Below are positions 1 through 15,599 of a stretch of 64,000 nt of DNA, in pieces (the first letter of the stretch is position 1; every line of letters starts with the position of its first letter). This stretch comes from Neocallimastix lanati (nom. inval.) (taxonomy: Eukaryota; Neocallimastigomycota; Neocallimastigomycetes; Neocallimastigales; Neocallimastigaceae). The stretch is taken from contig JACVTC010000195.1 in assembly GCA_016946835.1 (NCBI GenBank), positions 60,001 through 124,000 of the forward strand, read 5' to 3'. The notes beneath the pieces were generated by a model, which did no database searches, had not been told where the DNA came from, and was given only the letters and a program-made list of their open reading frames with translations. Position numbers and translations under genes: made by a program.

Positions 1-58
1 AACATTTTAATTTTATATACACTCTTAATAATAATACAAATAAATTTTTAATATAGAT

Positions 59-1814
<1,756 letters not shown>

Positions 1815-2733
1815 ATTGACTTTTTATTGAATTATTCATTAAAAAAAAAAAAAAAAAAAAAAAAACTTTAATAATAAAAATATAAAAGTAGAAAAGTTTT
1901 ATATAAAAAACTAAAGATATATAAAAATATAAAAATATAATAATAATAGAATTTCAAATCAACCCAGATTTTAATTAAAATAAATAGAAATAAAAGTAAA
2001 AAAAAAAAAAAATAAAAAAAATAAAAAAAATAATAGAAAAAAAAAAAAAAAATAAAAAAGAAAGAATTAAAAAATAATATATATATTTAAAATAACTTGA
2101 ATATATATATAAAATTAAAAAATAATATATATATTTAAAATAACTTGAATATATATAATAAATAAAAATTTAGAATGAATATAATATTGAATGAAATAAT
2201 ATTACCATCCATAGAAAAAATAGAAATATATATTTAACATAGATTCTATTATAAATCAAATAAAAAGTATAAGTAATTCTTAAAAATAAATAATAAATAA
2301 ATAAAGGATCATTAAAGATATATCATCTTTTCCTTTTTTTTTTTTTTATACAAAAAGTTTATTTTGTATTAAATTGATAACTCTAAATAATTATTTTTAT
2401 ATTATATTTCTATTTTTATATAAATATATTATTTTATATAATTTAAAATTTTTTAAAATGGTTTAATTTCATTTTTTTTATATTAAATTGTATTATTATA
2501 TTTTATTTTTTTAAAATTCAATTCATATTTTATTTTATATGTATATATATGTAATATGTATTTTATTTTTTAATGTAAAAATCAATTTCCTTATATTTTG
2601 TATTTATCATATTTAATAAAAATTAAAAAATTTATATATTTTATTTTATTTTTTTATTTTATTTTATTTTTTTTTATTTTATTTTTATTTTTTTTTTTTT
2701 TTGGAGTAAGATAATCAAAAGATTTTTAGAGTT

Positions 2734-2766
<33 letters not shown>

Positions 2767-3195
2767 CATTTTTAATATTTCTTATTAAAAATGAAAAAAT
2801 AAAAAAATATATATATATATATATAACAAATCATTAAATTAATTTTTTAATTGATATAAAAATTATAAAATTAAGAATTTAAAGTTTAAATGAAAATTAA
2901 TATATACTAAAATACACTTCCAGTGTTTTATATATATATACATATAATTATATTTTTATATATTTAATTTAAAAAAAAATTAATATAAAAGATTAAGTAA
3001 AATAAAAAATATTAAAAAAATTAAAAAAAAAAAATTAAAAAAAAAATTTAAAAAAAAAAAAATCATAGAAAATTTAATGTAATAAATAATAAAAATAAGT
3101 TCAGAAGTTAAAAAAAATTTCTATATGATATATACAATATGATGTATAGTGATCATCATTTATATCTAAAATAATAAAATAAAGAAAGTATCATT
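1815..3195. other. A+T-rich intergenic DNA
   Basis: No gene seen. Holds poly-A and poly-T runs and a direct duplication of about 48 bp (units starting near 2066 and 2114). Confidence 0.8.
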
Positions 3196-3330
3196 TTTAA
3201 AATAGATGCTGTGGTTAGTCCACTAAACTCTCCCCTGAAAATACCGAAAGATTCTCATAAAAAAAAAAATTACTCTCTATAGATTCTGTGAACAGAACAA
3301 GACTATTTGTTATTTTTGTATGAAATATAT
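3196..3330. other. Short stretch of less biased composition, unassigned
   Basis: About 130 bp with clearly more C and G than its surroundings (for example 3208-3240, containing GTGGTTAGTCCAC and CTCTCCCCTG). No open frame or RNA fold that I can support; possibly the edge of a decayed element. Confidence 0.3.
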
Positions 3331-3438
3331 AGATATTGAATATAATCATAATGAATTTATATATTTATTAAATGAATATTAAAAAAAAATACCTAATATT
3401 AATAATAATAAATATGAAAAAAAAAATATCCTTTAATT

Positions 3439-3778
3439 TTGTTCTATAAAAAATGTATTGGATCTGGATTTACTAGAAATAATATATATGAAACCATAAT
3501 AAAATTTTTTTTTTCAACTTTATTAGATTTCGGAGCAGATATTCATGTTAAGTATAGATATTATCATAAAAAAGATTGGAATTTTTATTCTCAATTTCCA
3601 ATTGTAATAAATATTCCAATAAATGTATTTTTTGTTCAATACCAAAATTATAATGATGAGCAACAATAATAAATTCATGAAGTACATCATAAATTTCCTT
3701 TGATTTTATTTTATTGCCATTATAAAAATATATGCTCAAACATTCAAAAAAGTGTTGCAAATTTAAATATACTTTCAT
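3439..3778 (+). pseudogene. Ankyrin-repeat-like remnant
   Basis: A 76-codon plus-strand frame contains LLDFGADIHVK, which fits the second helix and turn of an ankyrin repeat, a very common repeat in anaerobic fungi. Only about one repeat is recognisable and there is no clear start, so it is read as a decayed fragment. A competing 76-codon minus-strand frame (3778-3548) also has gene-like codon use (Glu/Lys/Gln-rich, helix-like) and could be the real remnant instead; I cannot decide between them. Confidence 0.35.
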
Positions 3779-4139
3779 GAACTACTTTAATAAGAAAGTG
3801 AATATTGAGATATACATTAAAACAATAAGAATAATAAAAATTATGTGCTTTAGATGTTATGAGTGAGGTCGTAAAGCTAATTAATTGTTGAAGAATTATC
3901 TAATTTAGTTAATGATTTAATTAATTAATAAATTAATGGATTAATTAATGGATTAATAATCTTACCAAGATTATAAGAATTAGAAATTTAAAGTCGTATT
4001 TATACTAATTCTAAAATAATGGGTATTGGTATATTTAAAATTTCCATTTATTAACCCTATTTATATATCACGCATTTACTCAAAAATAAAAAAAAAAATA
4101 TATAAGCAAAAAAAAAAAAAAAAAAAAAAAATGAATATA
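3779..4139. other. A+T-rich DNA with a dispersed AATAATCTTAC motif
   Basis: No gene. Around 3952-3975 it carries ATTAATAATCTTACCAAGAT, a motif that recurs near 59145, 63140 and 63645. A run of overlapping ATTAATTAAT/GGATTAATT units precedes it. Confidence 0.5.
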
Positions 4140-4285
4140 ATAATTTTTTTAGAATTTTTTAGAATATTTTAAAATCAACTATTTAAATAAATATAATGCA
4201 AATAACTGGAATTATTATAACAATAGAGAACATATTACAAATAATACATCAGAATTCTTTTAATAATTATTTAAATAATCTTTTC

Positions 4286-4337
<52 letters not shown>

Positions 4338-5090
4338 AACTTTTTATAAATTAATAATAGCATTAAAGAAAGAAAAAAGTAGCTTTATTGTATAATAATT
4401 ACGATAGGAGAATTAGAGGTTTTTTTTTTTTAAAAAAAAAAAAATAAAAATAAAAGCCATTAATAGAACTGATGAAATTGAGGCTTTAATTGAATGTTAT
4501 AAAAATAAGGAAGAAAATTTAATTTGTATTGGATGTGATGATGATGATATAGTTGAATTATGGTACGATTGTTTAATTCATTTAAATAATATATAAAATT
4601 CTAATTTTTTTATAGATTAGTATTTTTTCTAACCTTTTTTAATTAAGATTATAATTTTAAAAGATATTATTTTTCAGTTTTTTTTATAAATTAAATTATA
4701 ATTAAAACTGTTCCATTTATAATAGTTATTCTTTTATTAATATCAATATCAATATTATATATAGTTTTTTTTTATTATTAATATCAATATCAATATTATA
4801 TAAAGTTTTTTTTATTTTATTAAAATTTTAATAATAAAATAAAACTAAAAATTGTTAGAAATTTAGAAAAAATATAAAAGAGTAATAATAAAACATTTTT
4901 AATATATTTATTTCTTTAACATATTTATTTATTATTATTTTTAAATTATTAAATTATATTATTATCTAAGATTTTTTATTTTTTTATTTATTTTATTTAT
5001 TTATATATTTATTTTTTTATTTATTTATATATTTATTTTTTATATATATATAATATTTTAAGCCACATTTTGAGAAAGTCACAATTCCTT
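4140..5090 (+). mobile_element. Decayed FLYWCH/MULE-type DNA transposon (3' part of transposase)
   Basis: Conceptual translation of 4180-4290 gives a Trp-Asn-Tyr-Tyr..Ile-Thr-Asn-Asn..Ser-Glu block that matches the C-terminal part of the transposases at 53770-53850 and 40860-40910. A second block at 4360-4590 matches the tail after it (TDEI..LI..YK). Several frame breaks and two long A/T runs interrupt it, and the N-terminal FLYWCH and first catalytic part are absent. The two ATTAATATCAATATCAATAT units at 4737-4800 match the array of the same unit after the transposase at 54120-54260, and AAGCCACATT near 5061 is the complement of the family's subterminal AATGTGGCTT motif. Boundaries are approximate. 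Confidence 0.7.
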
Positions 5091-5505
5091 ATTTCATATG
5101 TTTTACATCTTATAACAATAATAAAATTTATAATAAAAAATAAATAATAAAAAAAAAATAAATAGTAATGGTTAATTCATTTTTATTTATTATTATTATA
5201 ATACTTTTAATAATTAATAAATAAGGTACAGAAAAAAAAATATATATATATATATTCTTATACTTCATACTCTAAAAAAAAAAAAAAAAAATAACAATAA
5301 AGATAAATTTCAAATATAATATAATCAAACATATTTATAAAATAGATATTTTAATAAATAAATAATTATCAAGAAAAAAAACATACATACCAATAAATAA
5401 TAGGTAAAATTATCTTACATAATAGTGTCTAATAATATCTAATAATAATAATGATTAATAATGAATGTAACATAAATAATGAATTTTTAATATATATAAT
5501 CATAA

Positions 5506-5539
<34 letters not shown>

Positions 5540-6415
5540 TAATTATATAATAATTAATATAATAAAAAATAATATGATAAAAAAATGAGTAATAATAAAT
5601 AATTTTGTAATAAAAATAACTTTAAATTTTGGTATCACTAATAATAATTAATATTAATATAATTATTCAATAAACAGATAATTTTCTTTTTTTTTTTTTA
5701 ATGAAATTTGATAAAATATTAAAAAAGTAAAAAAAAAAAATTTATTTTTTTAATTTTTTTTAATTTTTTTTATCTTTTCTCTCTATAAACATTTAAAAAT
5801 TTTTTTATTTAAAAATCAAAAAAAAAAAAAAAAAATTTTATTTTCCAAATTGACTGATAACCTTAATATTATTTAACAATTAATGAAAAATAAGGAATAT
5901 TGTTGCATATAAATATTTTATTTTATTTTATTTTAATTATATTTTTATTTTTTATTACTCTATGAATTACTACCATATTTATTAGCTGTTAATATTTTGT
6001 ATTTATTTTTCTTTATTTTTTATTAATATTTCTTTTTAAAAAAAATATTTATAAAAAATTAATAACATTTTATTATTAATATTCCTTTTTGTTTTTTTTT
6101 TTTTTTTTTTTATAATTTTTATTATAGCTCTAAAATATATATTATTTTAAAGTTAACAGAGATAAATTGAAGTCACATTTAATAATTATTTTTATTTATC
6201 ATGAGTTTCGTTTTTCATCTTTTTATTTAAAATAATTTCTATTATATTTAATATTTTTTATTTATTTTATTTTATCGTTTCTTTTTTATTTTTATTTTTA
6301 TTTCTTTTTTATTTTATTTTTTATTTTATTTTTTATTTTATTTAAATGTTTGATAGATTTATTTTTATTTCATTATCAATTAAGTAATAGTAATATTAAT
6401 AAAAAAAAAAAAAGG

Positions 6416-6450
<35 letters not shown>

Positions 6451-8890
6451 TGAGAACAGTGAATGCATTTTTATAATAAAATAATAAATAAATTTGTTGT
6501 GGTTTTATTTTTATTTTTTCACTTTCAATTATTCCATATAAATTTTTTTTTTTTTTTTTTGAAATATAAAATAAAAAATAAAATAAAATAAAAATAAATA
6601 AACATATTGAGAAATAAATGAAAATAAATATATAAAAAAAAAATAAATATATAAATAAAAATGAATATATAAATAAATATAAATATTTTTAAAAAAAAAT
6701 ACAAAATAATATAATAATAAAATAAAGAATAATAAAATAATAATACAATAATAATAATAAATAATATAATAATATAATAATAAAAATAAAATAAAAATTT
6801 TAATATTTAAAATATTTAAAATAATATTTTTTAAAATTTTAATAATCAAAGATTAATAAAAAAAATAATAAAATTAAAGTTTTAATTATTTTTAATTAAA
6901 AAAAATTTTTTTTTTTATTTTTTTATCATTCATTATCTTTTTTTAAAATTTTAATAATTATTTATCAAAAATAAAAAATAAAAAATAAAAAAAAAAGTGA
7001 CAAAAGTCAAAGATTAACATTATTATTATTATTATGATGATGTATGATGTATGATGTGTTTGTATGATTATGAAGAATTAACCATTTTTAATACCACCAT
7101 AAATCATTAGTATTCGTTGGTTTTTACATACCTAAAGATAGGTATATCCATATAAATATTTATTATTTTTTTTTTTTTATTTTTATTATGATTCTATGAA
7201 TTATTCCAATAGTTATTATTTAATATTATTATTACTATTATTTATTTAATATTATTATTATAAATTATTATAAATTATTTATATATTATCTTATGGTATT
7301 AATTAGTATTATTTAATTTTTACATGTTGATTGTAAATTTTGAAATTTTTTTTTATCATTTATCATTTTTTAGTATTCATTATAGTTTATATATACACTG
7401 ATATAATGTTTTTTTTTTTTTTTTATCAAATACTTAACCTATCATTAATTGATAATAAATATAATAAATATACAAAAAAAATAATAAAAATTTAATAAAA
7501 TATAATTAAATATGGAAAATATAATAATTATATAATTAATAATAATAAGTTATAAATTTTTAAAAATAATAATATAATTTATAATGTTGAATATTAGAGA
7601 AAAAGTAGAAGATTAAAGTATAAAAATAAATATTCTTTATTATTATTATTATTTTATTTATTATTTATTATTTATTATTTATTAATTATTTATTATTTAT
7701 TATTTATTATTTTATTTGATGATTATCTAATGTTTTATATTTTTTTTTTTTACATAATTTTTATGATAGATTTTAATAATTAAACTTTTTTTAATATTAT
7801 TAAAAAAAAAAATTTTTTTTTAATCTTTAAAATTTTTTATAATTAATTTTCTTATCAAAAAAAAAAAAAAGAAAAATTACCAAAATTTTTTTTTTGATAA
7901 GGAAAAAAAATTTTTTCTAATCAAAAAAATAAATAAATAAATAATAAATAAATAAATAAATAATAAATAAATAATAAATAAATATAAATAAATAAATTAT
8001 TAATAAAAAAAAATAAAAAAAAAGATTAAAAATAAAAAAAAAGGAAAAATTTAAAAAAGTTTAGATAAATGTATTGATAATATATCAAAATATAATTTAA
8101 TATATTATCAATTTCAAGAATCAAAATTTTAATTTTTAAAAATTTTTTTAAATAAAAAAAAAAAAGAAAATTAAAAAATTAAAAAAAAAATTAATTCAAC
8201 AATTTTCTTTTAAAGTTTTTCTTTTTTTTTTTTTTTAATCTGTATTTTATATTTATTTTATATTTATTTTATATTTATTTTATATTTATTTTATATTTAT
8301 TTTATTTTATATTTATTTTTTTTAAAAAGATATATATAAATTAAATTTTATATCTTTTTTTTCTTTTCTTTTTTTAAAAATTAAAATAAAATAAAATAAA
8401 AATTCATATTGATTATAAAATAATCAAATTAAAAAATAATAATAATAATAATAAATGAAATGAAATGAAATGAAAAATATTTTAAAATAGAATTATTAAA
8501 AGAAAGTTTTTTTTATTTTTATTTTTTTATTATCTAAAACGTTTTATATAATAATTTAGTTTTAATTAAAAAATTAATCAGAAATAAAAGGAAGGAAAAA
8601 AGATCAAAAAAAAATTTTTTAATTTTCTTTAAAAAAAAAAAAAAATAATAAAAAAAAAATACATAAAAAATAAAAAATTTAAAATTTAATAATTAAATAA
8701 TTATAATATATAATAAAATAAAAATAAAAATAAATTTATACCAACAAATATATATATATAAAAAAAAAGATATAAATAAGAAAAAATAAAAAAAAAAAAA
8801 TAAAAATAAAAAAAAAGTATTATTAAAATTATTAACAAAAAAATTTTATATAAAAAAAAAATTACTATCTGAAAACTAAAAACGAAAAAA
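5091..8890. other. A+T-rich intergenic DNA, no gene recognised
   Basis: Homopolymer runs and simple TAAA/TTTA repeats throughout. Long frames here (for example 6529-6849 on the minus strand) are pure Ile/Leu/Tyr/Phe low complexity and are not believed. A slightly more complex stretch at 7010-7160 shows no supportable feature. Confidence 0.75.
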
Positions 8891-10263
8891 ATGTTTATTG
8901 AAAAGTAGATATTTTTAATTTTATTTATATTTAATTTTTAATTATAAAAAAAACTTTATAAATTATATTTTTTTTTAAAAAAAAATTTATATAATAAATA
9001 CTAAATAATAATAAATGATAAATAATAATAAATAGAAATAAATAATAAATAGTAATAAATAATAAATAATAAATAGTAAATAATAAATAATTAAAAGAGT
9101 ATTTATTAATAAATAATAAATAATAAATAATAAATAATTAAAAGAGTATTTATTAATAAATAATAAATAATAAATAATAAATAATAAATAATAAATAATA
9201 ATAGTAATAATAAATAATAATAAATAATAAATAATAAATAATAAATAATAATAGTAATAGTAATAATAAATAATAATAATAAGAGTAATAATAAATAATA
9301 ATAGTAATATTAGTAATAATAGTAATAATAATAATAATAGTATTAATAATAATAATAGTAATAATAATAATAATAGTAATAATAATAATAATAGTAATAA
9401 TAATAATAGTATTAATAAATAATTGTTATTATATCTTTTTCTTTTTCTTTTTTTTATATTATATCATTTTATTTATTTTTAACCTATTATTTTATTTTAT
9501 TTGAGGTGTAAACAACAGGAATCCTTTATTTTAAAATATTTTCCTCTATAATAAATAAAATAATAATTATTAACATATCATTAATAAATATCTTTTTTTT
9601 TTTTTAAACAAAAAAAATTTTTATATTTTATTTTTTAAAGGAAAATTCTTCTTATTGGTTCTGGTTCCATCGCTGGTCCTTGTCTTAACTACCTTTTAAG
9701 AAGACCAGAAAACAAGGTTACTGTTGGTAAATTTTTTTTTCTTAATAATATTAGCAGAATAAAAAAAAAATTAGTTATTTATCTTTTAATGAATGAAAAT
9801 TCAAATATATATAAATATAAATATAAATATAAATATATAAATATATAAATATATATTTATTTATATATCTATATATTTATATTTTTTTTATATAATAAAT
9901 AATTTATTAATTCAACGAATAAAATTAAAAATAATAAATAATTATTTATTATATTAAATATCATATTAGCGAGTAGAACGCTCTCTAAGGCTCAGAGATT
10001 ATGCTATGGTCGCCCAAATGCAATTCCAATTGTCCTTGATGTTTCCAATGAAGCTCAGTTAGATTCTGAAGTTGCCAAACATGATATTGTTATCAATTTA
10101 ATTTCCTATCTTTATCATCCAATTGTTATAAAGTCCTGTATTAAAAATAAGAAACACTGTTGTACCACTAGTTATATTTCTCCCGTAATGGCGGGAATGG
10201 ATGAAGCGTAGGTTTAAAATTTTTTTTAAAATTGTTTATACTAAAAAAAGAAAAAAAAAATCA

Positions 10264-10297
<34 letters not shown>

Positions 10298-11681
10298 TAT
10301 ATTAAAATTCAAAAAATATTATCGTTTATATTAAAACAAATTCATTAATATATATAATTTATATTAATATAAATATAATTAAATTGAATTTAAATATTAT
10401 TCAATATTTAAAATCTATATTAATACAAATATGTTACGAGTTTAATAATAAATATAGTATTTTTTTTTTTTTTTTTTTTGTAAAAAAATATTTAAAATTC
10501 AATTTAAATTATAATGTTTTATTAATATGAGTATATATATATAAATCAAAATTTAAATATTAATTATATTATAACATTAACACGAATCCTTAAAAAAAAA
10601 TTTTTTTTAATTTAATAAATGTTATTAATATTATATATATATATATATGTAATGTAATAGAGCTAAGGAAGCTGGCGTTATATGTATGAATGAAATTGGT
10701 ATTGATCCAGGAATTGATCAAATTTATGCTCTAAAAACGATTAATGAAATTCATGAAAGAAAAGGAAAGATCATTTCCTTCACTTCATGGTGTGGGGCTC
10801 TTCCAATACCGGAGGATTCCAATAATCCATTAGGTTTTATGATCTCTCGATCTTCTCGTAATGCCCTCCTCTCCCATAAAAACAGTGTTCGATTCCTAAA
10901 GGATGGTAAAATTGTCGAGATTAAAAATGTTCAGGATGCCTTACTGAAGAATGCTACCCCGGTCTTTATTTACCCAGGCTATGCTTTTGCCGGTTATGCT
11001 AATCATGATTCCATCCCATGTATTGAGAGATACCAAATGTTTGAAGTGAAAGATTGTATGCGAGGCACTCTCCGCTATCAAGGTTTCCCAGAATTTGCTC
11101 AAGCCCTCGATGATCTTGGTTTCTTGGATGACAGTCCAAAAGATTTCCTTGCCAGAGAGGCGCCTCCGCTTACCTGGAATGTGGCCCTTGCGAAACTTTT
11201 AGGCATGAAGGCCACGGATGAGGCTTCCTTAAAGCAAGCGGTGATTGAAAAATGTCATCTGGAAGGGAAAACCCAAGATACCATTCTTTACTACTTAAAT
11301 TGGTTCGGATTATTCTCGTCGGAGGAACCGATGGTTCAAACCGGTAACTATCTTGATTGTTTATGTGCGACCATTGAGCAAAAGTTACAATACTGTAAAA
11401 ATGAGCGAGATATATGTATTCTTCAACACAAATTTAAAATAGAAGAAGCCGATGGCACCATTAACAATGTGAACTATACTGGCCTCTGGACAGGCAGTGT
11501 GGATGGTGATAATGCTATGGCTATTACCGTGGGTCTTCCATGTGGTATTGCCGTTCAACTTATTCTAGATGGGGTGATTAAGCGACGTGGGGTGATTGCC
11601 CCACTAGAAAAGGACATCTATCAACCCATTTTAGAAACCTTAGCGATGGAAGGAATTTATATGGTGGAAGAAAAGTGGTAA
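8891..11681 (+). CDS. LYS9: Saccharopine dehydrogenase (NADP+, L-glutamate-forming), saccharopine reductase
   Basis: Penultimate enzyme of the fungal alpha-aminoadipate lysine pathway: forms saccharopine from aminoadipate semialdehyde and glutamate with NADPH. Four exons join in phase to 452 aa (yeast Lys9 is 446 aa): 8891-8904, 9641-9726, 9970-10207 and 10661-11681. The N-terminal dinucleotide-binding loop is LIGSGSIAGP; then TSYISP, MNEIGIDPGID, PEDSNNPLG, GTLRYQGFPEF and ERDICILQHKF all match the family along its length. The start is inferred: the 14-nt exon ATGTTTATTGAAAA is followed by a GTAGAT donor and its phase exactly completes a Lys codon with exon 2. No other ATG lies between it and exon 2. 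The first intron is 736 nt, long for this genome. G+C is much higher in exon 4 than in the flanks. No breaks. Confidence 0.93.
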
Positions 11682-11879
11682 AAATCAAATCAAACTTAAA
11701 AACTCATTTTTTTTTTTTTAAAAAAAAAAAAAAAACATTTCCATTTTGTTTATGAATAATATGTACCAATTATTATATATGTTGGTACTTAGTGACATCC
11801 TCCTTCGAATATCCGCTTTGTAGTTAAGCAGTAACTATTTAAGATATATTCGGATAAAAATAAGTATACGTAAAAACTC

Positions 11880-11922
<43 letters not shown>

Positions 11923-12212
11923 ATCTTATAATCTTTTTAATTACTATTATTATTATCTAATTTTTTTTTATCTTTTTTATTTTTTTTTTTTATTTTGTAT
12001 TTTTTTTTATTTTTTTTTTATTTTGTATTTTTTATTTTTCTTTTTTTTTTTTTTTTCAAATTTCATTTTTCTTTAGTTTTAATTAATTTTTATTTTTATT
12101 TTTATTTTTAGTTTTTGTTTTAGTTTTAGTTTTAGTTTTTTATTTTATTTTTTTTTTTTTAAAAAAAAATTTCATTCAAAATAGTTTTAAAAAATAAATC
12201 AATATCAACAGT

Positions 12213-12243
<31 letters not shown>

Positions 12244-12925
12244 CAAGATTTAAACTAATTTTATTAAAAAAAAAATTAAAATAATTTTTAATTATTATAT
12301 GTATACCATCATAAATCAATGTAAATAGAAATTAAATATAATTAAAACTATTTTAATATTTTTTTATATATATATATATAAAGTAATTTAATTAAATAAT
12401 TATCAAAATTTTAATAATAATAATGATAATAATAATAATAATAATAAATATATAAATATAATTCTTAAAAGTAATTTTATTTTTTCATGTTCATTTTTAC
12501 AATTTATAATAATAATTTTTAAACACTTTATTCATATTTACATTTAATCAAACTATAAAAAAAAAAGAAGTATTCTTTTTATTCTTTTTTATTTTTTTTT
12601 TAATTCAATATTTTTCATTTACTTTTTTCTTTTTTTTTTATCTCAATATTTTATATTCATTTATTTTATACCACTTATCAAAACTTCTTTTCTTAATATT
12701 TACAATATTTTTTTTTTTTTTTGTTGTTGTTGTTGATAATATTAACATCAAATTATATAAAAATTTTTGAAATAAAAAAAAAAAAAAAAAAAAAAATTTT
12801 TTTTTAAACCATCTCAGGAATGAATTAAATTATTAAATCATAAAAATTCCATATCTAAAAAAAAAAAGGTTTTTAAATTTTCTTTTTTTGGAATTTTCAT
12901 AAAATGACTATAAAAAATCATTCAA
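11682..12925. other. LYS9 3' flank and A+T-rich spacer
   Basis: Two possible hairpins lie just after LYS9: GTACCAA..TTGGTAC at about 11762-11789 and CGAATAT..ATATTCG at about 11808-11853. They may belong to the 3' UTR or be chance. The rest is poly-T/TTTA repeat DNA with no gene. Confidence 0.45.
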
Positions 12926-13082
12926 TTATAATTGTTTTTCCTATTCCAAAGAAAGGGAATCTTTTCTAATGGTAATAATTATAGCAGGGTAATCTCTCTT
13001 AATCAATGTCGGTCTTTTTATAAAATTACGGTGCTTTTTAAATCAACTTGGTGCTTCTACAAGAAAATTAAGAAAAACATAA

Positions 13083-13119
<37 letters not shown>

Positions 13120-13307
13120 AATATCACTAAATTTAAAAGAATGTTATCGAAATCATATTGGTCTGATGTTTTGGAAAAAATTCCAAAGAATTAAAAGGTA
13201 TAAAGGTACGAAAATTATGATAGGTTCACATTCAAATTTATTAAAAATACTAGAGAAAATTTTATGGAAGCTCCGCTTTTTAAATACCCTATCATTTTAA
13301 AGTTTTA

Positions 13308-13343
<36 letters not shown>

Positions 13344-13481
13344 TACTGGATCTTAAAGATTTAAGAGAGAGTTGGTTTTTACAAATACAAAATATATTTA
13401 CCAACTATTAAAATTTAGGTTGTTTTTTTTTTAACTGGATCTTAAAGATTTAAGAGAGAGTTGGTTTTTACAAATTTCTTA

Positions 13482-13522
<41 letters not shown>

Positions 13523-14650
13523 AAAAAAAAAAAACTTGAATTGTATTATTTCTTCTGTTATACTTTGAGAATTTTTTTTTTCACGTTGGTAGAACACCAT
13601 GCCTATGGACGATAAAGAAAGTTAAAAAAAAAAAAAATTTTTTTTTTTTTTTTAAACAAGATAAATTTGATATAAATTTCAATCAAAAACAAAAAACAAA
13701 AATTAAAAACAAAAAACAAAAAACAAAAAACAAAACAAACAAACAAACAAACAGACAAAAAAAAAAAAAAAGCATTTGTAAATTTTTTAAAAAAAAATGA
13801 AATTTTGTGAAAATTAGAGACTATTTAAAAAAAAAATGAAAAAAAAAAAAAAATGAATTTTGAGAAAATTAGAGACTATTTAAAAAGAAAAAAAAATGAA
13901 ATTTTGTGAAAATTAGAGACTATTTAAAAAAAAAAAAAAAAAAAAAAAGACTTTTGTGAAAACTAGAGACCATTTATAAAGGTCAACTATTATTTAAGTA
14001 TCCTGAATATAATATAGTATTGGCTTCGGATAGTGAGTATTTTCGTGCAAGATTTAGATATAAATATTTGATTCTCGTGTTATCAAAGCTTGCCATTAGG
14101 ATTGAAGAGGACTGTCTAGAACACCCCTCCTTCATTTTTATATAAAGAGAAAATAGTATAGTTATCTCTCCGATTGGACCATTGGTTGTCTAAATGCTAT
14201 CTTTTCCATGAGTTTCAAAATAAAATATTAATGTATGGATATTGAAATTCCTTTTGAAAATATATTTTTTTTCTTTTTTGTAATTATCAGAATGTTATCG
14301 AACATCAAATGAGAATAGAGACACTATTGTCACAGATAGGAATCATGTTGAATCAAATACTGATTCTGATAGTTGTAATGAAGTGTATACTAATTAGTAG
14401 GAATAATTATAACAATAGTGATAATATTATTAATGTATGTAGTAATAGTATTGATAATGAAAATATTAATATTAATATTAAGAGATAGTGAAATATAATA
14501 GTATCGTTGCCAATCATGTAGTGAATAGGTCAATTGGTGAAAATCGTGTTAATTTTAGTAAAGTTTCTGAATAATGAATGTGTAAATAATATATAAGGTA
14601 ACGTGGTATCGAGTCGATAACTTCCTTCTTGATAGAAAAGACGCTGACAT

Positions 14651-14684
<34 letters not shown>

Positions 14685-15200
14685 AATGGAAAAGTTTTAT
14701 TTAATAACCAAATCATTTCTGGCGATTTATCTAAAATTGTCATTTTTTGGTGCGATCCTGTGGCTCTTTTCACAGAATTTATACCAAAGGCTAAAAATAC
14801 TCGGCAAGGATTTGTTGATTGTTGTTCCCAATGGTATAAGGGCAAATTAACCAGAATCGTCAATGCTGAAAATGTAGTAAAAATAGGTCACCAGGGCTAA
14901 TGCCTCTGAAGGAGAAGACCATAATTTTTTTTTTTTTTTTTTTTTTTTCAGATTTTCAATTCAAACCATAATCCAAGATAAGAATTTATTTATACCACTT
15001 CACTTTCATTATTACATTTATTTCATATTACTCTATAAACAATTATTATGTTGAATTTGGACAATTAGTATAATTTTTTTTTTTTTTTTTTTTTTTTATT
15101 AATTTTGTGTTTTTTAAAAAATTAATATGTATTTAATAAATTGATAAATAAATTAATGTTTTAAATAATTGCGATTTTTAAAAGAAAAATGAAAAAAAAA
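12926..15200 (+). mobile_element. Degraded non-LTR retrotransposon (LINE) copy A
   Basis: A reverse-transcriptase-like start is visible at 12926-13020 (PIPKKG..NGNNYSRVISL, the first RT block of LINEs). The 3' half (13980-15110) is homologous to 24400-25220 in LINE copy B: both carry an MA/LASDS.YF.AR-like block, a downstream Asn/Ser-rich stretch and similar 3' ends that stop in A-rich sequence. Many stops, frameshifts and long poly-A/poly-T insertions; no endonuclease domain seen, so it is 5'-truncated. Inside are a 42-bp direct duplication (13345-13386 and 13434-13475) and about four tandem GAAAATTAGAGACTATTTAA units (13795-13975). Confidence 0.7.
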
Positions 15201-15565
15201 AAAAAAAATTAATAAATAATAATTAATATTAAATAATAAATGGTAAAATAATGAATAATAAATAATATAATAAATAATATAATAAATAATAAATAATAAA
15301 ATAAATAAATAATAAATTTATTATTTATAATTTTTTTTATTTTCTTAAATACTCTAATAAATATATAACACAGTAAATAAAAAATAAATAAATTATAAAT
15401 AAATTTAATAGATATTTTTTATTTTATTATATTTTTATTTAATAAAAAAAAAAAAAAAAATTTAATAGATATTTTTTATTTTATTATATTTTTATTTAAT
15501 AAAAAAAAAAAAAAATAGTTTATAATTTTATAATTTTTTTCTTTTCATAGATTATTGAATCAATA

Positions 15566-15599
<34 letters not shown>

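Noticed and set aside
3196-3330. Possible tRNA (GTGGTTAGTCCAC)
   Set aside because: No B-box, no cloverleaf; only a short resemblance to a D-arm.
6529-6849. 106-codon minus-strand frame
   Set aside because: Only Ile/Leu/Phe/Tyr codons from A+T simple sequence; no believable protein.
14555-14863. Overlapping 73- and 102-codon frames around a poly-A run
   Set aside because: Within the degraded LINE 3' region; the A-run merely joins short open pieces.
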